64,000 bases of DNA from Nipponacmea schrenckii (taxonomy: Eukaryota; Mollusca; Gastropoda; Lottiidae), in the NCBI GenBank assembly GCA_030562195.1, contig CM060202.1:310001-374000 (forward strand), in the 5' to 3' direction. Below are positions 54,310 to 64,000 of the stretch, in pieces; the stretch's first letter is position 1, and the number at the start of each line of letters is the position of its first letter. The notes beneath the pieces are model-generated. The model made no database searches. It was not told where the DNA came from and saw only the letters and a program-made list of their open reading frames with translations. Position numbers and translations under genes: made by a program.

Positions 54310-54708
54310 TTTCTGGGGGCTTGTCCGGGAATATTAGAAGATATTTAGAAGAAGAAAGCAGTAGGTGTAAACTTACATCATACAGTTTCTCATGGCGGAA
54401 GGCGATGAAGACCACAGACCAGAGGTCTCCTAGAAAGGATGGCGAAAAGACCTGAAAATAAACGGCATCATTGGAGAGGTTTCATACGTTAGCCGTGTAA
54501 TGTGCCACTAGCCAAGGGGTGGTAACATTTCTGGGGGCTTGTCCGGGAATATTAGAAGATATTTAGAAGAAGAAAGCAGTAGGTGTAAACTTACATCATA
54601 CAGTTTCTCATGGCGGAAGGCGATGAAGACCACAGACCAGAGGTCTCCTAGAAAGGATGGCGAAAAGACCTGAAAATAAACGGCATCATTGGAGAGGTTT
54701 CATACGTT
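54273..54708 (+). repeat. 218-bp tandem duplication of LTR end plus leader
   Basis: 54273-54490 and 54491-54708 are almost the same (the first has GTGGTGACA, the second GTGGTAACA), duplicating the LTR 3' end, primer-binding site and gag start. Confidence 0.9.
54314..54331 (+). other. Primer-binding site, tRNA-Pro type
   Basis: TGGGGGCTTGTCCGGGAA differs at two positions from the tRNA-Pro primer site used by murine-type retroelements. Repeated at 54532-54549 by the local duplication. Confidence 0.65.
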
Positions 54709-55491
54709 AGCCTTGTTCGACAAATAGACTTTGCAAGGGAGAAGGGCTACCCTAACAATGAAGTAGTTGAAGCCATCATCAAAGCTATTCCAGCAAAGAA
54801 CCACTTGAAGTCATATCTTGAAGGAAGGGGATCACTTTCTTTATCGGAAATAACCCACATTATCAAATCATTTTACAAAGAAGAAAATCCAACTGATTTA
54901 TTCCAGAAACTGACTCTTTTATCACAACAACCGAAAGAATCTGCTTTGGATTTTGTACTAAAGGCATTGGATTTCAGGCAACGTATCCTATTTTCCTCAA
55001 GAAGCAGTCCAGTTAAATATGAAGAAGGTCTTGTCAACAGTCTCTTCAAACGCACTGTGTACACAGGATTTTCGAATGACAACATTCGTAGGGATATGAA
55101 AACACCACTTGACGACGATTGGTCCGATCATGAACTTTTAGCCAGTTTAACAGCAGCTATGAGTCAGGAGGAAGAGCGCACCTCAAAAATCCAAAAAGCA
55201 AAAGTAGCTGCAAATGCAATTTAGCTGGAAGATGAAAACAAATCTGAAAAAAAAGAAAACAATCCAAACAAGATCAAAGAGGGTGTCGTGACCGAACTAA
55301 GAAAAGAAATTGCTGACCCCAAACTTGTGGTGTCAGAATTACGTCAACAAAAGCAGTCGCGATGTCCAGAAGGATGTGACGTATGTGACCGAAATGGAAA
55401 TGGTAAATTTTGCAGTCATTGGTGGTTATGTGGTGGCAGTGACCATTTTAAATATCGATGCCCTTCCAGGCAACAAAAAAACTCACGATAG
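54610..55491 (+). pseudogene. Gag of the Gypsy-like element
   Basis: ATG 54610 (MAEGDEDHRPEVS), then a TAG at 54649. The same frame continues through EKGYPNNEVVEAIIKAIPAK, FQKLTLLSQQPKESALDFVL, RQRILFSS and YEEGLVNSLFKRTVYTGFSN. A second TAG at 55222 precedes the C-terminal Cys/His-rich CPEGCDVCDRNGNGKFCSHW and LCGGSDHFKYRCPSR. Capsid-like helices plus zinc knuckle identify Gag. Confidence 0.75.
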
Positions 55492-56464
55492 CTACCCACG
55501 CTGGGGCACAACCGGAAATTATGTTAAGGAATTGTAAGAACAATGAAAAAGTATTGAATAAACTAGAGACTGAAAAAGTGGATAAACTATTAAAACAGGT
55601 CGAAGTCAGTTCGTTGTTCACCAATCAAGTCGCTAACTTAATAGGAAAAAGATGCTTAGTTGAGTGCTATTTAAATAACAAACCTGAGACAGTATTGTGG
55701 GACACCGGAGCCCAAGTTTGTGTTGCGAGTGAGCACTGGGTCGAAGAAAAGTTGAAAGTAGACATTAAACTCCTCAGTGAACTTTTAGAAACTGTAACAG
55801 TGAGACCATTCTGTTTATTGGTTTGGTTGAAATCTCATTTCAACTAAAACTGAATCAAGAAATATTACAGGTGCCTATTTTGATAACCCATCTAGACGTG
55901 GAATATCCCATAATTGGTTATAATGTTATCGAACTGTATTACAAATCTAGCACCGCCTCTCCAGTGGCAATTACAGAGTCCCTTCAAGCTTTGAAAATTG
56001 ACCAACCTGCAGCTGTCAGATTAGCAGAAATAATCAAGGGAGACAACTCCATTGAAGTTGAAGCAAAGTCAGGAAACAGAAATGTAGTTATCTCCCCTCA
56101 TCAAGAGACATTGGTTAAGTGCAGAATAAAGAGTGACAATTTATATCGGGGCAAGATGATGTTCACACCACATATAGAAACGGTTCTGCCCGAAGGTTTG
56201 ATATGCCGAGAAACTCTAGTCATTTTAAAACATAGAAGTGTTAATTTCATCAAGATTCTTATTCAGAATGTAACCAATAGAAGTATAACCCTTTTCAAGG
56301 CTACACCGTTTGGAATATTAGAATCCATTTCATCTGTAATTAAAATACCTATGGAAACCCTCACTGCTAAGAATAATACACACCCAACCCAAATGGAGAT
56401 CTCCGTAAAAAAAACTACTGGAAGAAGAGCATCAACAGGGAAGAAAGGAGCCAAAGGGAGATAA
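55458..56464 (+). pseudogene. Aspartic protease region
   Basis: VLWDTGAQVCVASEHWVEEK holds the DTGA active site, and PILITHLDVEYPIIGYNVIE the second half (flap to IIGxNVIE). A frameshift near 55830 separates the two. The following residues to 56464 form the linker to RT. Confidence 0.75.
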
Positions 56465-56489
56465 TGAGTTATGGGACCCACCAATCGAT

Positions 56490-57812
56490 TTGAGTCACAG
56501 CCAGTTAACTGAAGATGAGGATGACATTGGTTGTGCCCCTGAATTGAAACTAGAGGTTCAGCTCACAGATAACATACCAGTTAAGAGGTCATATCTATCT
56601 ATACCTAGGCCACTTTACGCAGAAGTGAAAGACTATCTGACGAATCTCATCAATCAGGGTTGGATATCGAAATCACACTCTTCATATTCTAGTCCTATTG
56701 TTTGTGTCCGGAAGAAGAATGGAACTCTCCGTCTGTGTTGTGATTTTCGACAAGTGAATAATAAAACTATACCGGATCAGCAACCAATACCGAGAATCCA
56801 GGATGCTTTAGATAGGTTGATTGGTAGCAGGGTGTTCTCATTGTTAGATCAAGGCAAAGCGTATCATCAGGGTTTCATGGGCGAAGAGTCAAAGAAATAC
56901 ACAGCTTTCGTCACACCATGGGGCCTATATGAATGGAACCGTATACCATTTGGCCTTAGCGGAGCACCATCAGCATTTCAACGTTTCATGGAGAATAGTT
57001 TAGAAGGGTTACGAGACAACATCTGTATGCCATACTTGGACGATGTTCTAGTTCATAGCCAGTCATTTTCTGACCATCTGAATCATCTTAGAACAGTATT
57101 GAGGCGTCTTCAAGAACATGGTATTAAGCTCAAACCTGCTAAGTGTGAGCTTTTCAAGCATTCAATCAGATATTTAGGACACATGGTATCAAAAGATGGT
57201 TACACCATGGACCCAAAAGATACCCAGGCAGTTAGAGATCTGAGGAAGAAAACTCCAAGCAGAGTCGGAGAAGTACGCCAACTTCTTGGGTTCATAGGTT
57301 ATTACCGTCGCTACATTCCTGATTTTTCACGAAGAGCAAAGCCATTGTTCGAGTTATTGCAGACGAAGAATGACAGTTGTGGGACTAAGAAGAACTTGAC
57401 GCGGAAGAGGAACATGAAAAATCAGAAATCTTCAAATACTCTGGTTGATTGGACTGAACAACATCGGAAATGTTTAGACGACCTGATCGAACTACTAGTA
57501 TCTCCGTCAGTAATGGCCTTTCCAGATTTTGACAAGAAATTCCAACTACATGTTGATGCATCGAACGAAGGACTGGAATTGGAATTCCTGGCGTTAAAAT
57601 GGGCTATCACCGAACGATTCAGAGACTATTTATACTATGCACCAGGATTTGAGGTTTATAGTGATAACAACCCAGTCACCTACGTTGTGTCCACAGCAAA
57701 GCTAGATGCAGCGAGAATGAGATGGGTCGCAGAATTGGCAGATTTCAACTTTCGAATATTTTACAAACCAGGATGTCAGATGACCTGTCTGGAGTTGAAG
57801 ATCGATTTTTAA
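56490..57812 (+). pseudogene. Reverse transcriptase and shortened RNase H
   Basis: [40 protein letters not shown] (motif A Asp), [30 protein letters not shown] (catalytic DD), [15 protein letters not shown], and [20 protein letters not shown]. RNase H begins [12 protein letters not shown] and jumps to [20 protein letters not shown]. About 35-40 residues normally between them (VLYQ...SRTLSPAE...Y) are missing, removing part of the active site. Confidence 0.85.
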
Positions 57813-59314
57813 CACCTATCTACACTCTAAGCAAAGAAGAAATAGTTCAAGCGCAAGTCAATGACAAGAATATCGGGAAGATTAGGAAGTTTATTCTGGA
57901 TGGAAATAAACTAAAACGGGAAGAAGTCTCACAGGAAGATGCAGAGTTTCGACTTCTGTTAAGAGAATGGTCAAAGCTGAAGGTTGATGGAAAAAATTTG
58001 CTTATTAGGAGAGTGAAGTGTCAGGATGATCAGTCCGAACGTCAACAATTAGTCCTACTTGTAGCATTCAGAAAAATGGTCATAGAAGAACTACATTGCA
58101 AAATGGGTCATATTGGAGTAGACAGAGTTCTGTCTTTGATTAGGGAGAGGTTTTATTGGCCTAAAATGTCAAGCGAAATTGACTTCTTCATCACACGTCA
58201 ATGTCAGTGCATTAAAGATAAGAAACCAACAAGAACAGAGCGAGCACCTTTAAAGACCATCAAAACCACCATGCCATTTGAATTACTATCAATAGATTTC
58301 ATGCACCTTGAAGAATCAACTGGAGGTTACGAATATATACTGGTTGTAATGGACCACTTTACCCGATTCGCCACTGCATATGCAACAACTAATAAATCAG
58401 CCAAGACTGCAGCCAGGTAAGATCTTTGACGACTACATTCTCAAGTTTGCTTTTCCTCACCGTTTACACCATGATCAAGGCCGTGAGTTTGAGTGTTCTC
58501 TTTTCCATGAACTTCAAAAACTCTGTGGCATTGGAAGATCCCGTACCACTCCTTACCACCCTGAGGGTAATGGCCAAGTAGAAAGATTTAACAGAACTCT
58601 ATTGAATATGCTTATAACCTTACCTAAAGACCACAAATCCAACTGGAGAAAACACCTCAACAAAATGGTACATTCCTACAACTGTACTAGAAACGATGCT
58701 ACAGGCTACAGTCCACACTATCTCATGTTTGGAAGACACCCTAGACTTCCCGTAGACTTTATCTTTGATCTGAACACAGGTGATGTTGAAGCAACCACTT
58801 GTACAACCAAAGAGTATGTCAGAAAATGGACTGATGGTCTAAAAGAAACCTACAAAATCGATCAGATAAACAATGACAAGTCAGCACAGAAGGGGAAAAA
58901 AATCATGACAGAAAGTATTCCAGTGTTTGTCTCGAAGAAGGCGACAGAGTTTTGGTCCGAAACGTATTGGAGAAAGGAGGCCCTGGCAAGTTAAGGTCCT
59001 ATTGGGAAAACAAGATCTACATCGTACAACAGCGTATTGGAGAGTCGCCTGTCTATAAACTTCGACCTGAGGATGGTGTCGGGAGAGAAAGAACCCTTCA
59101 TCGAAATCTCTTACACCAGTGTAATGATCTACCTGCGATTAGTGAAGCCAAGGAGAAGATACCAACAGGGAGAAGAACACATAAAAGAAATAGGAAATCC
59201 GACATTCAGTCGAAACCAGTATCGGACAGTTCATCAGATGAGAGTGGCCCAGATTGCTACATTCCGTTAAATGACCCGATCCTCACCAGCAGTAATCAAG
59301 CAAACAGTGATTGA
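57812..59314 (+). pseudogene. Integrase of the Gypsy-like element (three frames)
   Basis: Zinc domain [20 protein letters not shown]...CQCIKDKKP, first Asp in [10 protein letters not shown], then a frameshift at ~58415. Second Asp in HHDQGREFECS, Glu in GNGQVERFNRTL, GYSPHYLMFGRHPRLPVDF. A second frameshift at ~58930 is followed by the C-terminal GPGKLRSYWENKIYIVQQRI and SPVYKLRPEDG...RTLHRNLLHQC. Ends at 59314 with an Asp/Ser-rich tail. Confidence 0.8.
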
Positions 59315-59973
59315 GAAGAAGAAGACCACCGCACCGTTTAACGTTCGATGTTATAGGACAACCGACTTCAACAGTATGGAGTCAAAGTTTAATTGTACTT
59401 AACCAGTGTGATCCATGGTATGAGTATTATAGCGAATGTTACAATGGGGACAAGTTGTAATATTCGTGTTAAGTGAAATAAGAAGTGCCGAGTGTACCGT
59501 ACTTATAAGAATTACAACGCGGACAAGTTGAATTCTTAAGTCTTGTGATAGCGAGACAATCCGTTAATGAATAAAAAGTATCGTTCGAACTTTCCTTCAG
59601 AGCCTAATCATAGTCAAGAACTATAGAGCTACTGTGTTATAATTCACAATTGGTTTGAAAAGGAAAAGTTTATTGTTTTCAATGTTGATGTATTTTAAAA
59701 ATGTTCATTTGTCAGATGTAAAAAAATAGCATTATAGGTTTAAAACTATGTTCTAGAAGCATGATTACAGTCGATATGCAAGATGTTTATGTTATTACTC
59801 GGCCAAGTAGTAAATTTTGTACATCTTAGTTAAGACTAATACCCTAGGTATTTAGAGTAATAAGGAAATGAGACCTTTAGCTATTTTAAGTACTTTAAAG
59901 TAACTACATCACATATTAATGTAAATATGTTTTGTTGAATTGTCGCGGACGACATTCATTAAGGGGGGGGGGG
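59315..59973 (+). other. 3' non-coding region with polypurine tract
   Basis: No ORF. Ends in AAGGGGGGGGGGG (59961-59973), the polypurine tract just before the 3' LTR. Confidence 0.75.
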
Positions 59974-60247
59974 TGTTACCATCGGTAATACGGTCTATTA
60001 CCAATGGGGCATAGGCCTACATTTATTGAGGCTGGAAGTCCATGGCTATTATGACGTTATTTGATTATTACGTCATTGTACTGTTGAGCCGTGTGCAAAT
60101 CACTTCCGCCCACTCGAAAATAAAGACTGTTCGCCTACAACATTCTCTTCTTCTTTTATTCAGGTACGGTAGTCAGGTTGAACCCACCTTGGGGAGATGT
60201 CAAGTCAGTCAGCCGTGTAATGTGCCACTAGCCAAGGGGTGGTAACA
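59974..60247 (+). repeat. 3' LTR
   Basis: TGTTACCATCGGTAATACGG ... GTGGTAACA, followed by the CTCA target copy at 60248-60251 (first copy 54042-54045). Confidence 0.9.
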
Positions 60248-61689
60248 CTCAGAAAACATAACTTTTCTTTGAGGCGTGTCTCAAGGTTCTGTCCTAAGTC
60301 CAGTTCTCTTCATCATCTTCACAAAACCTCTAAACAGAATAGCATCAAAATATGGATTGATGTTCCACCTATACTCAACTTTACATAAGCTTCGAACCTA
60401 CCACACAAGACTCATCTTTAAAGGGGCACAATCTTGATTTTAAGGGGTCGTTTCGGGCCTTTGTTACATTTAAACAGTCCTCAGAAATACTCAATCTCTA
60501 AGAAAATCGCAAAATACCTTGAAATATACCTCAAAAATTTCACTTTTATTTTTTTCCGTGCTGTACGCGGCTGGTCTTCAGTCAGTCTGAAAATTGTGTG
60601 TCTTGTTGACAAAATCTACAATTGTTATTACATGTACTTTCTTTTTGTTTTATCAGTGTGGGTCTGCGCAGTAGTCTATTTATAACTCTTTGATTTTCAA
60701 ATATGGCGGGATGTTCATAATATCTTAAGACATTATGATTTTCAAACACGGATAAATATGTATACCCATGGATTTGAAGGCTCAAATTTCAAAGGTAAGC
60801 TCTGTAGACTATTTCTGATAAGCTAAACAAAAGATTTCATGTGTTTGCGGCTGTCGGATGATTGTCCGAAACTAATCAAGACTGTGCCCCTTTAAGCCAT
60901 ATTGAAAACTGTCTTAACGAAATCCACACATGGATGACATTCCATTTTCTCAAACTTAATCCAGACAAAACAGAATTTATGTTCATAGGAACTAAACAAA
61001 AACTCCAGCAGATCAAGAACTGTATCCTTACCATTGCAGACGAAACCATATCGCCATCATCTAAAGTAAAAAATATTGGAGTTGTCCTAGATAATCACCT
61101 GTCATTCCAACATCATATATCTACTGTAACATCAACCTCATTCTTTAAAATACAGCAACTTGGTAAAATCAAAAAGTATCTGTCTACTGGTAACCTGAAA
61201 CTATTGATCCAATCTCTTGTCATGTCGAAACTTGACTACCACAATGCTATCCTTTTTGGTGCTGCAGACTGTCATATACGAAAACTACAACATGTTCAGA
61301 ATGCTGAAGCACGGTTGATCAAAGGCGCAAAGAAAAGGGACCACATTACTCCAGTATTATCGAGCTTCATCAGCTCCCGATTCACTCTAGAATTAACTAT
61401 AAGATATTACTATTAACATACAAATCAATAAATGGCACTGCTCCTGGATACATATCTGATCTACTTACTAAATCACATCATTCACGAACTTTACGATCTA
61501 ACGATAAAAACAGTCTTGTACCAAGAGTGAATCTCCAAATGTGTAGACGTTCATTTAGATTTGCTTCATCTGGTTTGTGGAACTCGATTCCTCCCAATCA
61601 TGCCCTCAAGAACTCGAAATCCACCGACATATTCAAGCGTAGGCTTAAAACATATCTATTCCAGTTATACTTTGGAAGCGAAGAGTAAG
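60248..61689 (+). pseudogene. Non-LTR RT (CR1/L2/jockey type), downstream part
   Basis: VSQGSVLSPVLFIIFTKPLN (motif B-type PQGSVLxPxLF) directly after the LTR element. A MITE lies at 60422-60891. Then CLNEIHTWMTFHFLKLNPDK then TEFMFIGTKQ, IGVVLDNHLSFQHHISTV, LVMSKLDYHNAILFGAADCH and KLQHVQNAEARLIKGAKKRD. A frameshift at ~61385 precedes LTYKSINGTAPGYISDLL, FASSGLWNSIPPNHALKNSK, TDIFKRRLKTYLFQLYFGSE. The YADD palm box was where the MITE sits or has decayed. Ends with a short ATT-type tail near 61755-61768. Confidence 0.8.
60422..60891. mobile_element. 470-bp MITE with TTAA target duplication
   Basis: AGGGGCACAATCTTGATT at the left end and AATCAAGACTGTGCCCCT at the right, one mismatch, flanked by TTAA at 60418-60421 and 60892-60895. 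No transposase. Inserted in the RT ORF. Confidence 0.85.
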
Positions 61690-61768
61690 TATAAATTTTG
61701 CAAGCGCACTAGGGACTTTATAATAATTGTGTTTGTGCGCGATACAAATTTCCATATTATTATTATTG

Positions 61769-61945
61769 TTAAAAGCCCGATTTCTTCTCTTATTGCCTTT
61801 AATCCGTTTTGCTTCAACCTCGGGTAAATCCATCTGTAAGCCAGCAGATCCAAAATTTTCCTCAATTATTAACTCTCCGGTCATGATATTAGTCCTATTA
61901 CGACGTCAGTCTAATTAAATTATAGATCTAACTTTCCTTCGTCTC
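61769..61945. other. No recognisable gene
   Basis: Short linker between the RT tail and the fold-back element. Confidence 0.35.
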
Positions 61946-62495
61946 TTATTACTTTCGTTTCGAATGTTTTTTATTAGCTATTGGCTTTGTACGTAACCAC
62001 TACAGTTAGGTCAAACACTGCCCTTCAATACGGACTGTTCGAACGACCTTTGACCTAACTAACCTAGTTTTAACCTGATGACCTCTGTCTTAACCGATCC
62101 ACTTATTTTTAACTGATACAGAACAGCCAATGAAAAACCCTGGTACAAAGGGCATTCCTCAAATCAAACACACATTTCTTTAAGTATACACCTTCTCCGG
62201 TGTCTTTATTGAATCCATAATAAAGAAATAATTTATCAGCGGTTGACGAAACAGCCATATTGTTCTACTTTCTATTTGAACGGACTTGATAAGCTAGTTT
62301 AATACGTCTCAGAATGCACTAATTGTTCGCGTCACATTATCCATTTGCAGGGAATGGAAGCCACGTGATTGGTTAAAACTGAGTTAGGTCAAAGGTCGTT
62401 CAAACAGTTCGTATTGAAGGGCAGTGTTAGACCTAACTGAAGTGGTAACGTACGAAGCCAATAGCTAATAAAAACATACGAAACGAAACTAATAA
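61946..62495. mobile_element. Fold-back/MITE with ~120-bp inverted repeats
   Basis: CTTATTACTTTCGTTTCGAA, TTAGCTATTGGCTTTGTACG, GTTAGGTCAAACACTGCCCT and GACCTTTGACCTAACT face their complements at 62375-62495. The centre (~310 bp) is unique, with no ORF. It is immediately followed by the Pearl-like element at 62496. Confidence 0.8.
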
Positions 62496-63824
62496 GATAG
62501 CTTACCAAGGTAATATACGCCCACTGGCAGCATTGATTTTGAATAAAAAAAAATTCAGTACAGTAACAATAACTTGTACTAAATATTTTTCGATTTAGCT
62601 GATTTTCAATAGGGTTCATTCTTGAGTTATAACACAAGAATTGTGTCATTCAGAGTGTTTACGAGACAAAAAAAATCGAACACGTTTTAAAGAACAAGGG
62701 CAACAATTCCATCGAGTTTTGTCAAAATGGGTCATGAATTGTGCCTTCTAGAGTGTTTATACGCCAAAAAGTTGATCGCGTTTTCAAAAACAAAGGCAAT
62801 AACTGACACTAAATAAATTTCGATTTGTTTGATTTTCAATAGGGTTCATCCTTGGGTAAAAACAAATACTCAAGGCAAGTTTCATCTAAATCCATAAAGA
62901 ATTGTTATTTATTTGATTTTCAATAGGGTTCACCCGTAAAAACAAATACCGTACTCAAGCCAAGTTTAATCAAAGTCCATTAAGAATTGTTCTTTGAACG
63001 CCTTTTCAAAAACAAGGGCAATAACCCATACTAAATATTTTTCGATTTATCTGATTTAAAATTGAGTTTATTCTTCAGTCATAACTCACAGTTTCATCAA
63101 AATCGGTCAAGAATTGCACATTGTAGAGTGTTTACGAGACAAAAATCGAACACCGTTTAAAGCACAAGGACAATAATTCATATTAGATATATTTTGATAT
63201 TTTTAATTTTCAATAGGGCCCATTCCTGGGTAATATAAAAAAAATTTCATCGAGTTTTGTCGACATTGTTCATGAATTGTGCCTTCTAGAGTGTTTATAA
63301 GGCAAAAAGTTGAATACGTTTTTAAAAACAAGGGCATTAACTGACACTACATATATTCCTATTTATTTGATTTACAAAGTTCCTTGGGTAAAAGCAAATA
63401 CTCAAGAATTGTTCTTTCTAGCTACAAAGCTAAAATTGAACGCGTTTTCAAGAACAAGGGCAATAACCCATACTAAATATTTTTGGATTTATTTGATTTC
63501 CAATAGGGTTCATTCTTGAGTTATAACACACTCTCGCACAAAGTTTCATCAAAATCTGTCAAGAATTGCACATTGTAGACGAGCTATTCAAGGACAAAGG
63601 CAATTACTCATACTAATTTTTTCTGATTTCGCTGATTTTCAATAGGGATCATCCTTGCATGATCACTAACTCACTAACAAGTTTCATCATAATCCGTCAA
63701 GAATTGCGCCTTGTAGAGTGCTTACGAGCAATTGCGGACGGAGAGACGGAAGGACCGACAGACAGACAAACAGACGGACAGACATGGGTGACGACAATCC
63801 CTATTTCATGCGGGCGTATAAAAA
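62496..63824. mobile_element. Pearl-like element, third long copy
   Basis: Starts GATAGCTTACCAAGGTAATA: the start hairpin has lost CAGGC relative to other copies. Same ~160-bp monomers as 2731-4871 (AGAGTGTTTACGAGAC, AACGCGTTTTCAAGAACAAG), a GACAGACAGAC/GACGGACAG tract and end GCGGGCGTATAAAAA. Flanks A and T. Confidence 0.7.
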
Positions 63825-64000
63825 TACAAACGAAAGTTAGGGCTATATTTTAATTAGGCTGATTACGACGTCTGTATAAATTTTCAGCATACATAATAAT
63901 TTTCAGCTGTCTACGCCAAAGGGTTAAAACCATTTCTCACCGATTTGTTTTCATTTCCAATTAAAAAGGTTTTTTTTCGTTTTACCGAATTACTTTTTTC
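63825..64000. other. No recognisable feature
   Basis: AT-rich end of the window. Confidence 0.3.

Larger units (their letters stand above)
54046..60247 (+). mobile_element. Ty3/Gypsy-like LTR retrotransposon
   Basis: 6.2 kb with LTRs of 264 and 274 bp (TGTTACC...GGTRACA), target duplication CTCA, a tRNA-Pro-type primer site, a G-rich polypurine tract, and gag, protease, RT, RNase H, integrase in Ty3 order. No env is seen. Frameshifts and stops disable it. Confidence 0.9.

Noticed and set aside
60434..60785. Two overlapping ORFs within the 470-bp MITE
   Set aside because: They are inside a TTAA-flanked MITE, with no similarity to known proteins.

Overview
This is a eukaryotic, AT-rich, repeat-dominated window. 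No conventional host gene could be recognised in it. Nearly all coding capacity belongs to mobile elements in various stages of decay, many nested inside one another. The repeat spectrum suggests an invertebrate, most likely a bivalve mollusc: arrays of ~160-bp monomers ending in an (ACGG)n microsatellite, like the bivalve Pearl/Helitron-associated elements; Polinton/Maverick elements; a tyrosine-recombinase retroelement; Penelope-like elements; and a P/THAP9-type transposase. The taxonomic assignment is inference.

Layout. 0.5-5.9 kb: a decayed, intron-containing P/THAP9-type transposase on the minus strand, with a Pearl-like element (2731-4871) in one intron. 5.5-8 kb: minus-strand non-LTR reverse-transcriptase remnants. 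9-11 kb: Pearl-like fragments and a plus-strand Penelope-like (PLE) fragment. 11.09-18.28 kb: a DIRS/Ngaro-like YR retrotransposon on the minus strand, with split direct repeats, YR, Gag-like, RT, RNase H and SGNH-hydrolase regions. It sits inside the PLE fragment and itself carries a TTAA-flanked MITE and an intronic minisatellite. 19.6-20 kb: a 3 x 134-bp tandem repeat. 21-25.6 kb: three head-to-tail PLE copies with a shared Pearl junction. 26508-27007: assembly gap.

27-52 kb is the centrepiece: a cluster of three Polinton/Maverick (adintovirus-like) copies. Copy H has its DNA polymerase B gene split at 28375/39903 by copy I. Copy I spans 28376-39896, has ~0.5-0.8-kb terminal inverted repeats and lies between two copies of the 6-bp target duplication AGGACA. 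Copy C (about 46.4-52.2 kb) lies head-to-head with H. The shared late gene order is small virion protein, major capsid, basic/hydrophobic minor protein, FtsK/HerA-type ATPase, coil-type protein, penton-like protein, then a convergent PolB. Copy I adds a fibre-like protein, a cysteine protease split by a Pearl insertion, an integrase, and a PLA2-like protein in the same reading frame as the integrase. All copies carry stops and frameshifts.

52-64 kb: unexplained non-coding DNA, an rve-integrase remnant, and a non-LTR RT gene interrupted by a Ty3/Gypsy-like LTR retrotransposon (54046-60247, target duplication CTCA) and by a TTAA-flanked MITE (60422-60891). These are followed by a ~550-bp fold-back element and another Pearl-like element (62496-63824).

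The elements work as self-contained replication or transposition modules, not as one pathway. The nesting gives relative ages: H before I before the Pearl insertion in I, and PLE before the YR element before its MITE.
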